Origin: Patescibacteria group bacterium UBA3291
GTDB taxonomy: Bacteria; Patescibacteriota; Gracilibacteria; Absconditabacterales; Absconditicoccaceae
Length of the DNA stretch: 9,683 bases
Assembly (NCBI GenBank): GCA_002361595.1
Contig: DETJ01000032.1
Location: 1-9,683, forward strand
Direction of reading: 5' to 3'
Shown here one piece after another: positions 1 through 7,147 of the stretch. The position numbers were made by a program, and so were the translations under genes. The notes below the pieces were generated by a model. It was not told the DNA's origin. It saw only the letters and a program-made list of their open reading frames with translations, and did no database searches. The stretch's first letter is position 1; every line of letters starts with the position of its first letter.

Positions 1-42
1 AGCAACAGGAGCTGCAGGTTGAGCAACAGGAGCTGCAGGTTG
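1..42. repeat. Two tandem 21-bp coding repeats
   Basis: Two identical 21-base units (1-21 and 22-42) encode QPAAPVA twice on the minus strand. The array may continue past the window edge. It is a protein repeat kept in frame by its length. Confidence 0.85.
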
Positions 43-1032
43 AACAGTACTTGTATCTAGTGGAGCATTTGCTTCATCCATTACTTTTTGTGCTTCTTTA
101 CTTGAGAATCCAGATTTAAAATTAGACCACATATTTGAGAAGAATCCTTTTGTCTTATCTCCAGCTTCATTTAATTTATCTTTAGCTTTTGCTCATAAAT
201 CTTGAGCTTTAGCTGATGCCTTATCTTGAAGCTTAGCTACACCTTGAGCTCATTTTTCTGGTAATATAGCTCATGCAACTCCATTAACAGTACTTTTGGT
301 AACATCAGTTGCTCATGCAGCTACGTTTTCTACAGCTCAGGCTGTTCACTTAACTACAGTTTCTCAGACGGCTGTTGTAGTAGATGCTGTATTTCCAATA
401 ACATCCGCTGTCGTAGCGGCGGTTCCTTGAGCTACAGCTTTAGTTGCATCTAAAGCTCAATCTGCTGATGCAGCATTACTAAATGTATCAGAAACTCAAG
501 ATTTTAAATCTTGTCCCATTCACTTTACTCCATCTATAGTACTTTGTCATGAATCTTTTAAAGCTTCTCATCATTGTTCAAATGTAGATTTAACAGATTC
601 AACTCATTGAGAACCTACAGATTTAACAGATTCAACTCAGGCTTGACCCACTCATTTCACCTTATCTACTCATTCATCTGCAATACTCTTTACTGTATCT
701 TTACTTTGATCAATTAAATCAGTATTTTTATTCTCAGTAGGAGCTACAGGTTGCTCAGCAACAGGAGCTACAGGTTGTTCAGCAGCAGGAGCAACAGTTT
801 GTTCAGTAGCAGGAGTAACTGGTTCATCAGCTAAAGCTGATTGTAATCAATCCGTTTGAAATCCTGGATTTTCATTACCAGCATTTTCTACAACTGGAGC
901 TACATTATTTTCTGCAACTGGCTCAGTGGCAGGTTGATTCGTAGCAGCTTCTGCAACAGGAGTTGTTACATTTGCATCTTGTGCTGGAGTTACAGGAGTC
1001 CCTACATTTTGTTCGTCTTGTGTTTGTGTCAT
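1..1032 (-). CDS. Ala/Val/Gly/Pro-rich repeat protein (LEA/apolipoprotein-like), partial at C-terminus
   Basis: The frame is open for 344 codons from the ATG at 1032-1030 to the window edge if TGA is glycine; with the standard code it stops after 61 codons. No enzyme family is recognised. Residues 1-70 are acidic, Pro/Val/Ala/Asn-rich and probably disordered. Residues 71-102 are four degenerate 8-residue units such as PVAPVAEQ. Residues 110-186 are seven 11-residue units such as GVESVKSVGSQ. The rest is Lys/Ala/Asp/Gly-rich in a style like LEA proteins (KAQDLGAKAKDKLNEAG), and the visible end repeats QPAAPVA. There is no signal peptide or membrane segment, no cysteine and no arginine. Eleven-residue repeats of this type form amphipathic helices in LEA group 3, apolipoproteins and synucleins, so a membrane-surface or stress-protective role is possible but inferred. 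A surface protein is an alternative. The gene is divergent from the pseudouridine synthase. Confidence 0.8.
475..705 (-). repeat. Seven 33-bp (11-residue) coding repeats
   Basis: Read on the minus strand, seven consecutive 33-base units encode 11-residue blocks in register: SKDTVKSIADE, GVDKVKGVGQA, GVESVKSVGSQ, GVESVKSTFEQ, GGEALKDSGQS, TIDGVKGMGQD and LKSGVSDTFSN. The second and third GVESVKS units are nearly identical in DNA, suggesting recent duplication. Most units open with or contain TGA-encoded glycine. Confidence 0.8.
727..822 (-). repeat. Four degenerate 24-bp (8-residue) Pro-rich coding repeats
   Basis: Minus-strand units PVTPATEQ, TVAPAAEQ, PVAPVAEQ and PVAPTENK follow each other without a gap at residues 71-102 of the repeat protein. 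They form a Pro/Val/Ala/Glu linker between the acidic N-terminus and the helical repeats. Confidence 0.75.
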
Positions 1033-1063
1033 AATTAATGTTTAATAAAATAAACCTAAATGA

Positions 1064-1092
1064 ATTATAAACAAAAAATTTTTTTATGCAAA
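1064..1092 (-). promoter_or_regulatory. Putative promoter of the repeat-protein gene
   Basis: On the minus strand a perfect TATAAT lies at 1069-1064. The -35-like TTTGCA at 1092-1087 is weak (4 of 6), with 17-base spacing. The predicted transcript would start about 25-30 bases before the ATG at 1032. This is consensus matching in an AT-rich stretch. Confidence 0.4.
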
Positions 1093-1140
1093 TTTTTGGG
1101 GACTTTTTTATTTTGACATTTTTTCACTTGTATAAAATGC

Positions 1141-1172
1141 TTGAAAAAATAGATTAAAATCAGATTTATAAT
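1141..1172 (+). promoter_or_regulatory. Putative promoter of the pseudouridine synthase gene
   Basis: A perfect TATAAT lies at 1167-1172, only 10 bases before the ATG at 1183, so the transcript would be almost leaderless. The -35 candidate TTGAAA at 1141-1146 has a long 20-base spacer. A perfect TTGACA at 1113-1118 lacks a well-spaced -10: TATAAA at 1131 is only 12 bases on. Confidence 0.35.
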
Positions 1173-1182
1173 AATCTTTCCA

Positions 1183-2088
1183 ATGCAAGAAATAATATAT
1201 GAATGAAAATGATGAGATAGAGTGGATTCACGATTAAGTTCACAATTTTCATATTCTAGAAATTTTTTTCATCACATTATTGAAAGGTGATGAATTCAAG
1301 TAAACTGAAAAATAGTAAAGAAATCATATAAACTTAAATCTGGGGATAAAGTTCAAATTGATGAACTTGAACGTTATTTGTCGCCAATTATTTTGGATGA
1401 AGCGGAAGAAATAGATATTCCAATTGTTCGTGAGGAAGAAGATTATATAATATTAAATAAACCGAAATGAGTATTATCACATCCAAATAGTATTCGAGAT
1501 GTCAAAAAACCTTCAGTTGTAGCTTTTCTCTATCAGCATTATAAAGATTTACCAAGCTATGGAAATTTTATCAGAGCGTGATTGGTACATAGATTAGATA
1601 AGGATACTGATGGCTTGATGATTGTTGCAAAAACAGAAAAATGACTCCAGCATTTTAAATCTCTTTTTCAGGAAAAATCAGAATCTTCTAGTTTGAAAGA
1701 AAAAGAATCTACTCCTTTACAAAAATATTATCGTGCTATTTGTGAAATTACTCCAAAGTGATTAGAATTTCTTCAGGAAATTAAAAAAAACTGACTGCCA
1801 TATTATATACAAGAAACAGTGGTTGCAAAAGTTCCCAATTGTATTCCTAAAATGTGAATTACCAAAGTTCTTAGTTTTGAAGAATTATGAGATTGACTAG
1901 TTAAAATGCAGTTGCAGATTCTTACATGAAGAACGCATCAGATTAGATATCATTTGTCTAATCATGGACTACCAATTCAGTGAGACTATTTATATGGAAA
2001 GGAAAATGAAAAAGTTCCGATGCAGCTTACAGCTTGGAAATTAGAGTATCTGGATTTGGATGATAAAATGCAAATTATTGAGATATAA
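1183..2088 (+). CDS. RluA/RluD-family RNA pseudouridine synthase
   Basis: 301 residues with TGA as Gly. Enzymes of this family isomerise specific uridines of rRNA or tRNA to pseudouridine in the cytoplasm. An S4 RNA-binding domain spans about residues 12-60 (DRVDS, then GGIQVNG and KSGDKVQ). The catalytic domain starts near residue 85 with IILNKPKGVLSHP. The signature GLVHRLDKDTDGL holds the catalytic Asp139, and GRTHQIRYHL is at residues 249-258, followed by GDYLYG. TGA encodes 16 glycines, including Gly96, Gly133 and Gly249 in these motifs, against 5 GGN codons. A CGA codon at residue 17 sits where many homologues have Trp (RLDRWL-type S4 start). The start is the first ATG after the promoter-like TATAAT and puts S4 at the N-terminus as usual; there is no Shine-Dalgarno. 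The target uridine cannot be told from sequence, so no rlu letter is assigned. Confidence 0.95.
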
Positions 2089-2132
2089 AACTTGACTTAA
2101 TAAATAAAATATATACACATCTGTATAAAACT

Positions 2133-2840
2133 ATGTTTATATTTGAATTAGATTTAATGAGCAATTTCAAATCAGCCTTATTATTGATTATTCCTTTAAT
2201 ATTGATGTTCTGAGGTTTTTCATATTCAGCATGAAATACATTAGTTCGAAATATTCTTTGAACTCAATTAGAAATCTTGTTGGATCAACGTTCAAGTGTG
2301 TGAGAATTTAGAGATTGAAGAGCTGGAAATTCTTTAATTTTACAGCAAGAAGTGATAAATCAGTGACAATTTGATTTAATTTCAGAATTAGACAAAGCTA
2401 AGACAGAGCAGGAGAGGCTAAAGATTATAGATCAGTATATTAAATCATTAAATAATACTATATCTAATTGAAAGAACTTATGAAGTTATGAACAATCACA
2501 GGTAGATTATTATAATAATGAAGCTAAAAAATGTGAAGACCCTATAAAATCCAAAAATTCTGAATTTGCAGATGCTGTAAAGAGTTATAATTATAATAGG
2601 GCTGAATCTATAGCTAAAGAAATAGCAGAACTTCGTGCTTGTGTGGCTAGAAATGAAGTTTATTCAAAAGCTCATGCATCATATGCTTCATCATCCAAAT
2701 CATTAAATACTCTACAAAAGAAAGTAGATTATTTGTCTGAGAATAGAGAAAAAGTTGCTAAATATTATGAGATATTAAAACCAGATTTATTGAAAGAACT
2801 CTATGATATTTCCAAAACAGTGGAGGATCTAAGAGTTTAA
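2133..2840 (+). CDS. Secreted or membrane-anchored helical protein of unknown function
   Basis: 235 residues with TGA as Gly; not recognised. The N-terminus carries a signal peptide or anchor: FKSALLLIIPLILMFGGFSYSA, with a plausible cleavage after FSYSA. The ATG at 2133 gives the longest frame. A second ATG at 2157 (MSNFKSALLL) gives a more normal n-region without the acidic ELD and fits the TATAAA at 2124-2129 better, so translation may really start there. The mature part is charged and mostly helical, with probable coiled coil over about residues 80-225 (KTEQERLKIIDQYIKSLNN, then AESIAKEIAELRA). Cys134 and Cys170 are the only cysteines in the mature part and could form a disulfide outside the membrane. 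The next gene, 69 bases downstream, is a polytopic membrane protein and may be a partner. Confidence 0.8.
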
Positions 2841-2869
2841 TTTGGTTTGATTTTTATGGAGATTATAAT
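2841..2869 (+). promoter_or_regulatory. Putative promoter of the polytopic membrane protein gene
   Basis: A perfect TATAAT at 2864-2869 lies 17 bases after a weak -35-like TTTGGT at 2841-2846. The predicted transcript would begin about 35 bases before the ATG at 2910. The gene could therefore be transcribed separately from its upstream neighbour. Confidence 0.35.
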
Positions 2870-2909
2870 ATAGTGAAATAGTGAAGTTTTTTACGTTAAA
2901 AAATAGACT

Positions 2910-4265
2910 ATGGTCTTTTTGATAACATTCTTTATGTTTGCGTTATTCTCCACGTTTTTCTATTTGATAGGATTGTGGTATTTAGCATTGTTACCATTAG
3001 CAGTGCTGGTTTTTATGTTATCACACGGTATCAAAAATGTCTTTACTTGAATAAAATTGGAAATTCTACGAGAAAAATGGAGTCTGATTTTGATTCGGTT
3101 GATTACAATGATTGGACTTTCATGAATCTTATTTTTCATTTGAATTAAAGAAATTTCTGTATATATGTCATTGCTTATACTCAATATTGTATTAATGTTT
3201 GGATCGCGTATTTTTGATTATGAGGATGGAAAGCTGATCTTTGAAATATGAGCATGGCTGATGGTGGTAGTAATCCTTTGAACTGTACTATTCTCATGAT
3301 GATTTTTTGTATTCTTTGATGCTGTTATTTTGATGGCGAGTTTGATGCTTTGAGTTTATGCATTTATGCAATTTATTTTGTGATTATTCTATCCAACTGA
3401 GGAAAAATGGCTTTATGAGATGGTAATTCTATGAGCGATTGTAGTTTGATGAAGTTTAATTAATCATTTTTATCCAGCTGAACGGGTATTTGCTTTATCT
3501 TTCTTTATATTAGCACTGATTTTTTCAGGAATATATGTAGTTCAGAATCGAGAAATGCCATCCAAACAAACTGCAAGAATTTCAGTTCGTAGAATATTGG
3601 CTGGAGAAAGAATATTCAAAAAACTGAATGTACCACAACGGAAGATATCACTTCATGAATGGTTAGAAAATAGTCCAAAACGATTTGAACGTGCTTTTGA
3701 ATTTTTCAATATTGGATTACTGATTTTTCTTCTTTTATTCTTTTTCTGGTGAGTCTTTACATCATCAGAAGTGCATTTATGACTTGGATATTGGCTAGGA
3801 ATTGCATTATTCTTAATAAATACATTCTTGCTCAAAAGAATCTGATATGCGACAGATGTCTCTAGATTTGCCTTGGCATTAATTGCAAACTTTGTACTAT
3901 ATTCAGTTCTTTTGATAAGTGGATCAAGTATAGAATCAGTTTTGCCATTCTTAATAGTTTGGGGATTCTTATGTCAAATTGCATTATTCTTTGTGGACCG
4001 TATTAATTTGACACTTTTCTCTGATAAAGATTTCGTTTATTGGATGATAAGTACATTTATTGCATTTGTGTGTAATATAATATTATTATGTCGCGTGGAT
4101 TTACCTGGGCAATTCTTATTCTCAGTAATATTCGTTTATGTCGGAGCAGAATTAGCTTTGATGTATTATATATTTAATTTTTTGCGTGAGAGGAGAGAAA
4201 GAATAGCAAATGCTGAAGCGGAAGAAAAGAAACTTCTGAAAGAGTTAGCAGAAAGTGAAAATTAA
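2910..4265 (+). CDS. Polytopic membrane protein of unknown function
   Basis: 451 residues with TGA as Gly; the standard code breaks it into many pieces. No family is recognised. About 13 hydrophobic segments are visible in two blocks. The first covers residues 1-215. A charged cytoplasmic-looking loop follows at about 216-262 (SKQTARISVRRILAGERIFK), then a second block at about 265-430. The C-terminal tail is a charged helix (FLRERRERIANAEAEEKKLL). The CGG at residue 63 would put Arg in the middle of the segment LILIxLITMIGLSGILFFIG, where Trp fits better. Other CGA/CGG codons sit near membrane borders or in the loop. There is no ATP-binding or obvious catalytic motif. Permease, flippase or envelope scaffold roles are all possible. 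The start is the first in-frame ATG, 41 bases after a TATAAT; an ATG at 2934 is an alternative. Confidence 0.85.
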
Positions 4266-4294
4266 TAAAAACCCTCCATTTGGAGGATTTTTTT
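4266..4294. terminator. Bidirectional intrinsic terminator
   Basis: A CCTCC/GGAGG stem (4273-4277 with 4282-4286, loop ATTT) is flanked by A-run and T-run. It gives a U-tract on the plus strand (4288-4294) after the membrane protein gene, and one on the minus strand (about 4271-4265) after the small membrane protein gene. It separates two convergent genes. Confidence 0.85.
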
Positions 4295-4654
4295 CTAATC
4301 AATATTTATTGTCTCTACATTAATTCATAAGGAAGTTCTACTGTTATTTTCCTTTAGTTTATCTCGATTAAGTGTTTTCAGATCGAGAATATCAGTTTTG
4401 ATAATTTCATGATTGAATGCTGTATTATTGTATGTATTCCTAGCAGAACGGAGGAAGTATCACTGAGTCGATGATTTATTGATGTAAATCAAAAACACAA
4501 AACCACAAAATAGTACAGCTAAACTAAGCATTCAAATTTCAACTAGAGTAACGAATTCTCTTTTTACTCTATATTTATTCAACCAGCTTTGATATTGTTG
4601 ATGGAATTTTCATTCACTGGAAAGTACTAACTTTTTGATTAAATCAGTTTTCAT
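4295..4654 (-). CDS. Small single-pass membrane protein
   Basis: 119 residues with TGA as Gly, ATG at 4654, stop TAG. The N-terminal 33 residues are basic and helical (KYRVKREF). One membrane segment follows at about 36-58 (LVEIGMLSLAVLFCGFVFLIY). The outer part, about 60 residues, ends in a charged stretch (ILDLKTLNRDKLKENN). This size and topology resemble small divisome proteins such as FtsL or FtsB, but no clear heptad or family motif supports that, so the function is left open. It lies 37 bases downstream of the SIMPL gene on the same strand, so the two are probably co-transcribed. There is no Shine-Dalgarno. The residue in LKTLNxDKL is a CGA codon (Arg, or Trp under table 37). Confidence 0.75.
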
Positions 4655-4691
4655 TAATTCACGATAATAACAGTATTATAAATCAGATTTT

Positions 4692-5435
4692 TTATTTTAT
4701 TGCATATATTACAGATACGTCTAGTGTAAGTTTCATCTCTCATAATTCAATAGCTCATCATCACATGTCAGCCTCTTCTGCAACATCATCATAGGCCATT
4801 TTTGCCATTGCATAGTTTGCAGTACTTACAGCATAATCATAACTTCTATTTTCAATGATTGAAATCGGATCTCAAAGTTTTACATTTCCATATTCAGCTA
4901 AGTCAGATGCTTTTTGGTGAGCTTTTTCCATAGCAAGTTTTCTAGCTTCTTTGTAGAATGGAGCCTTATCGAAAATATCATAACTGATATTATTTAGCAA
5001 TACTCCACCAATTTCTGAAACCTGAGCGATAATTTTTGAAGCGATTCATTCGTTTTCAATATTTGCTTTCTTGATTTTAACTTCTAGAGTATGACTAGCA
5101 GTATATCATAAAGAAACTCTTCCAGAATCTCTCCAATCGTATTGTTCATAAACGTTTGCGTTTGTAGTTTTGATATCAGCGTTCTCTACATCATATTGTT
5201 TGATGATTTCTTTTACTTTATCGATTTTTTCATTAGCGTTTTTCTGAGCTTCTGCAGTTGTAGGAGCAGTTTCTTCTACACGGAAACTTAGAATCAAAGT
5301 ATCAGGAGTTACATAAACCTCTCCATTTCATTGGACTGAAATTGAATGTTCAGCTTTATTAAAGTTTTTGCTTGCATAGTAGCATGATCCAAAAATAGTT
5401 AGACAAATAACGATAATTGCGATAATTTTTTTCAT
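4692..5435 (-). CDS. SIMPL-domain (DUF541) envelope protein
   Basis: 247 residues with TGA as Gly. The N-terminus MKKIIAIIVICLTIFGSC is a signal peptide or anchor; the Cys at 18 after FGS is a poor lipobox, so a lipoprotein is possible but unproven. SIMPL domain hallmarks follow: ISVQGNGEVYVTPDTLILSFRVEETAPTT near the N-terminus, the heptad-like EAQKNANEKIDKVKEIIK, then NISYDIFDKAPFYKEARKLAMEKAHQKASDLAEYGNVKLGDPISI, and a final beta strand MKLTLDVSVIYAIK. Length matches family members (about 230-250). SIMPL/Oxidative-stress-defence-type proteins are periplasmic or surface proteins of poorly defined role, named after a mouse signalling protein. A GGG run of TGA codons near residue 228 is notable. 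It probably heads a two-gene unit with the small membrane protein. Confidence 0.9.
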
Positions 5436-5510
5436 GATTATTAAATTATGAAATAAAAGTTTAATCTAATATATTAACGAATTAATTTTTGATTTTGTGG
5501 CAAGAATTTT

Positions 5511-5657
5511 TAACCTCACCCTAACCCTCTCCTATTAGGAGAGGGGACCTCCTTGTCCTCCTTTTTGAAAGGAGGGGACCACGTAGTGGTGGATGATTTT
5601 TATCATCATACACTTAAAAATCCCCAGTCCTTCGGACAGCCCCTTTCATAAAGGGGC
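5511..5657. repeat. GC-rich block of stacked palindromes (REP/MITE-like)
   Basis: Six inverted repeats lie in about 150 bases, much richer in GC than the surroundings. They are: 5525-5534/5536-5545 (perfect 10-bp arms CCCTCTCCTA), 5557-5564/5568-5575 (CCTCCTTT), 5579-5582/5586-5589 (CCAC), 5592-5597/5602-5607 (GATGAT), 5627-5630/5634-5637 (GTCC) and 5639-5646/5650-5657 (GCCCCTTT). No reading frame fits. The parts CTCACCCTAACCCTCTCC and TCCCCAG...CAGCCCCTTT resemble interspersed repeats seen in many bacterial genomes. It lies between guaD and the SIMPL gene and could fold in the guaD transcript or act as its terminator: on the minus strand the GTCC hairpin is followed by GGGGATTTTT. Confidence 0.75.
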
Positions 5658-5665
5658 ACAATTTT

Positions 5666-6136
5666 TTAATATTCAATTTTATCTTTTTTCTGAGCCCATT
5701 CTTCGAAAACTTTTATAGCTTCAGTTTTATCCATTTGATGGAGGGGTAGACTTCTTTCTTCAACTCTTTTTAATTCTTCTTTATAAATAAAAGCATCATC
5801 GAATCAGATTTTAGCTGCATCTTTTTTTGTATTTGCATAATATACAGCCTTTGGCCTAGCTCGGTAAAGTGCTCATAAACACATTGGACAAGGTTCACAA
5901 CTAGTATATACAATACAATCATCAAGCTGAAAACTTCACAAATTTTTACAAGCATCTCTGATAGCCACTACTTCGGCATGAGCAGTTGGATCATTTTCTG
6001 ATGTAACATGGTTTGCTCATTGTCATACAATTTTTCAATCTTTCACAACGACAGCTCAAAATGGTCCACCTTTTCAGGCTCTCATGTTTTCCAGTGAAAG
6101 TTCTACAGCTTTTTGCATAAAATCTTCGTGATTCAT
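5666..6136 (-). CDS. guaD: Guanine deaminase
   Basis: 156 residues with TGA as Gly, the same length as Bacillus subtilis GuaD, which it closely resembles from memory. GuaD hydrolyses guanine to xanthine and ammonia in purine salvage/catabolism, using zinc in a cytidine-deaminase fold. Visible features: GGPFGAVVVKDG at 23-34; HAE with zinc ligand His53 and proton-shuttling Glu55; CEPCPMC with zinc ligands Cys83 and Cys86; ARPKAVYYA; and GFDDAFIYKE. The last residue is Tyr156, as in B. subtilis, where the swapped C-terminal tail closes the neighbour's active site. TGA supplies 8 of 10 glycines. Residue 92, Trp in B. subtilis GuaD, is a CGA codon here (5861-5863), evidence for CGA = Trp. The ATG lies 7 bases after the tspO stop, so the two genes share a transcript; no Shine-Dalgarno. 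tRNA adenosine deaminase TadA is a less likely alternative. Confidence 0.93.
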
Positions 6137-6143
6137 TTTAATA

Positions 6144-6620
6144 TTAGTTATTTAATAAATAGAAAGCGATAGTTAAATAAGATGCAAACAATATCCATAA
6201 AATATAGGGAATCTGAAGTAATCAAGCAGTTTTATCTTTTTTGTACATTTTTACTACCATCCAGATTACTAAAATATCCAATAATATAATCCAGAAGAAT
6301 GAGAATAATCTCCATTTAAGTACGAAAAAGAATATGGACCATAATGCGTTTACTCAAAGCTGAACATAATATAAGATATTCAGATTTTTATCAAGTAAAT
6401 TTTTATCTTCTAATCTTGCATAAGATATTCACATTAAAATATAGAGTATGGTCCAAACGATAGGGAATGCTATACTTGGTGGAGCTAAAAATGGGCTCTT
6501 GAGAACTTCATAATCAATAAATGATGACATAATTCGTCCAACGATTGAACCAATTAATACAGGGATTATGATTCATTTTGCATAAATCCAAATCCTATTT
6601 TTGGAGTTTTTCTTTTGCAT
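6144..6620 (-). CDS. tspO: TspO/MBR family tryptophan-rich sensory protein
   Basis: 158 residues with TGA as Gly, the normal family length. Five membrane segments are visible. Family hallmarks: LAPPSIAFPIVWTILYILMG (45-64, Trp56), QLGVNALWSIFFF (87-99, Trp94) and IPYILWILFASYLTIAFYLLNN at the C-terminus (Trp142). TspO proteins bind or break down porphyrins and are tied to stress responses; the mitochondrial homologue is the translocator protein. Conserved Trp positions use TGG. Residue 29 in the first segment is CGA (Arg, or Trp under table 37). It is the first gene of a likely tspO-guaD unit and divergent from the SemiSWEET gene. A functional link between TspO and guanine deamination is not known. 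Confidence 0.93.
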
Positions 6621-6653
6621 GGAAATTTGTATAAAAAATAAAAGATATATTAT

Positions 6654-6681
6654 ATAGTAAGAATACAGATAATTAAGTCAA
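6654..6681 (-). promoter_or_regulatory. Putative tspO-guaD promoter
   Basis: On the minus strand TTGACT (6681-6676) and TACTAT (6659-6654) are 16 bases apart. An overlapping perfect TATAAT lies at 6654-6649, with longer spacing. The transcript would start about 25 bases before the tspO ATG. Confidence 0.4.
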
Positions 6682-6691
6682 ATATTTTCTG

Positions 6692-6719
6692 TTGCCTTTT
6701 TTAGTAGTAAATTTATAAG
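6692..6719 (+). promoter_or_regulatory. Putative SemiSWEET promoter
   Basis: TTGCCT (6692-6697) and TATAAG (6714-6719) are 16 bases apart, giving a leader of roughly 20 bases before the ATG at 6749. It is back to back with the tspO promoter, so the 128-base divergent region could be jointly regulated. Confidence 0.35.
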
Positions 6720-6748
6720 AAAGAAAAATTTTATATAGTAAATTTCTC

Positions 6749-7015
6749 ATGAACATATTTGAAATTATTGGAATAATTGCATGATTATCTGCTGCAATAC
6801 CTTCAATTCCACAGATTATTCAAACATTAAAAACTAAAGATGTTAAATGACTATCTCCTTTGATGTTTTGGATATGGGCAATATGATGAATTTGCTGGAT
6901 AATTTACGGTTGGTATTTAGGTTCTTGGCAGATGGAGTTTTTCAATTCAATAACTACGATTTGCTCAGTGATAATGCTGATATTGATATGGAAGTATTCT
7001 AAGAGAAAGAAGTAA
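6749..7015 (+). CDS. SemiSWEET (PQ-loop) sugar transporter
   Basis: 88 residues with TGA as Gly, the usual size of a bacterial SemiSWEET. These three-helix proteins dimerise in the membrane and move sugars passively down their gradient. Helix 1 (about 4-26) ends with the PQ motif SIPQIIQTLKTKDVKGLS at 19-36. Helix 2 (39-59) has WAIGGICWIIYG, and helix 3 (64-82) has FNSITTICSVIMLILI. Trp50 and Asn66 align with the Trp/Asn pair that lines the sugar pocket in characterised SemiSWEETs. The C-terminus is basic (KYSKRKK), consistent with a cytoplasmic end. Gly12, Gly34, Gly46 and Gly47 are TGA; three others are GGN. It seems to be a single-gene unit. The substrate cannot be read from the sequence. 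Confidence 0.92.
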
Positions 7016-7083
7016 TAAGGCTGATTTTAAATTAGTTGTGAATTATTTTTTTATTTTTTATAAAAAATCTCTTGAATATTTTT

Positions 7084-7110
7084 TTGAAAAATATAGTACT
7101 ATGTTATACA
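7084..7110 (+). promoter_or_regulatory. Putative promoter of the padR-PspC operon
   Basis: TTGAAA (7084-7089) and TATACA (7105-7110) are 15 bases apart, about 37 bases before the PadR ATG. The spacer is short, so the exact -10 is uncertain. A palindrome falls between the two boxes. Confidence 0.35.
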
Positions 7111-7119
7111 AGGTACTAT
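7093..7119. promoter_or_regulatory. Candidate PadR operator
   Basis: A perfect 10-bp palindrome ATAGTACTAT (7093-7102) is followed by GTACTAT (7113-7119), so the arms ATAGTAC and GTACTAT also form an inverted repeat with a 13-base gap. The site overlaps the predicted promoter and lies just upstream of a PadR gene, the usual place for autoregulation by this family. It does not contain the ATGT-N8-ACAT pattern described for some PadR proteins. Confidence 0.45.
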
Positions 7120-7147
7120 TAAAATTTAAATAATAATATAAAACATT

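Noticed and set aside
1..42. Possible CRISPR or intergenic tandem repeat
   Set aside because: The units are contiguous without spacers and encode QPAAPVA in the frame of the minus-strand gene.
856..1038. Plus-strand open frame opposite the start of the repeat protein
   Set aside because: It is rich in Cys, Ile, Ser and Tyr, as expected for the reverse of an Ala/Thr/Val-rich gene, and no motif or promoter supports it.
2910..4265. A decayed gene region with many short open frames
   Set aside because: The breaks are all TGA. With TGA as glycine there is one intact 451-codon frame, and the same holds for every other gene here.
5511..5657. tRNA, riboswitch or CRISPR remnant
   Set aside because: The hairpins are serial, without a cloverleaf, conserved aptamer core or repeat-spacer structure.
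7016..7070. Terminator after the SemiSWEET gene
   Set aside because: Only AT-only self-complementarity is present (ATTTTTTATAAAAAAT); there is no GC stem, so it is not called.
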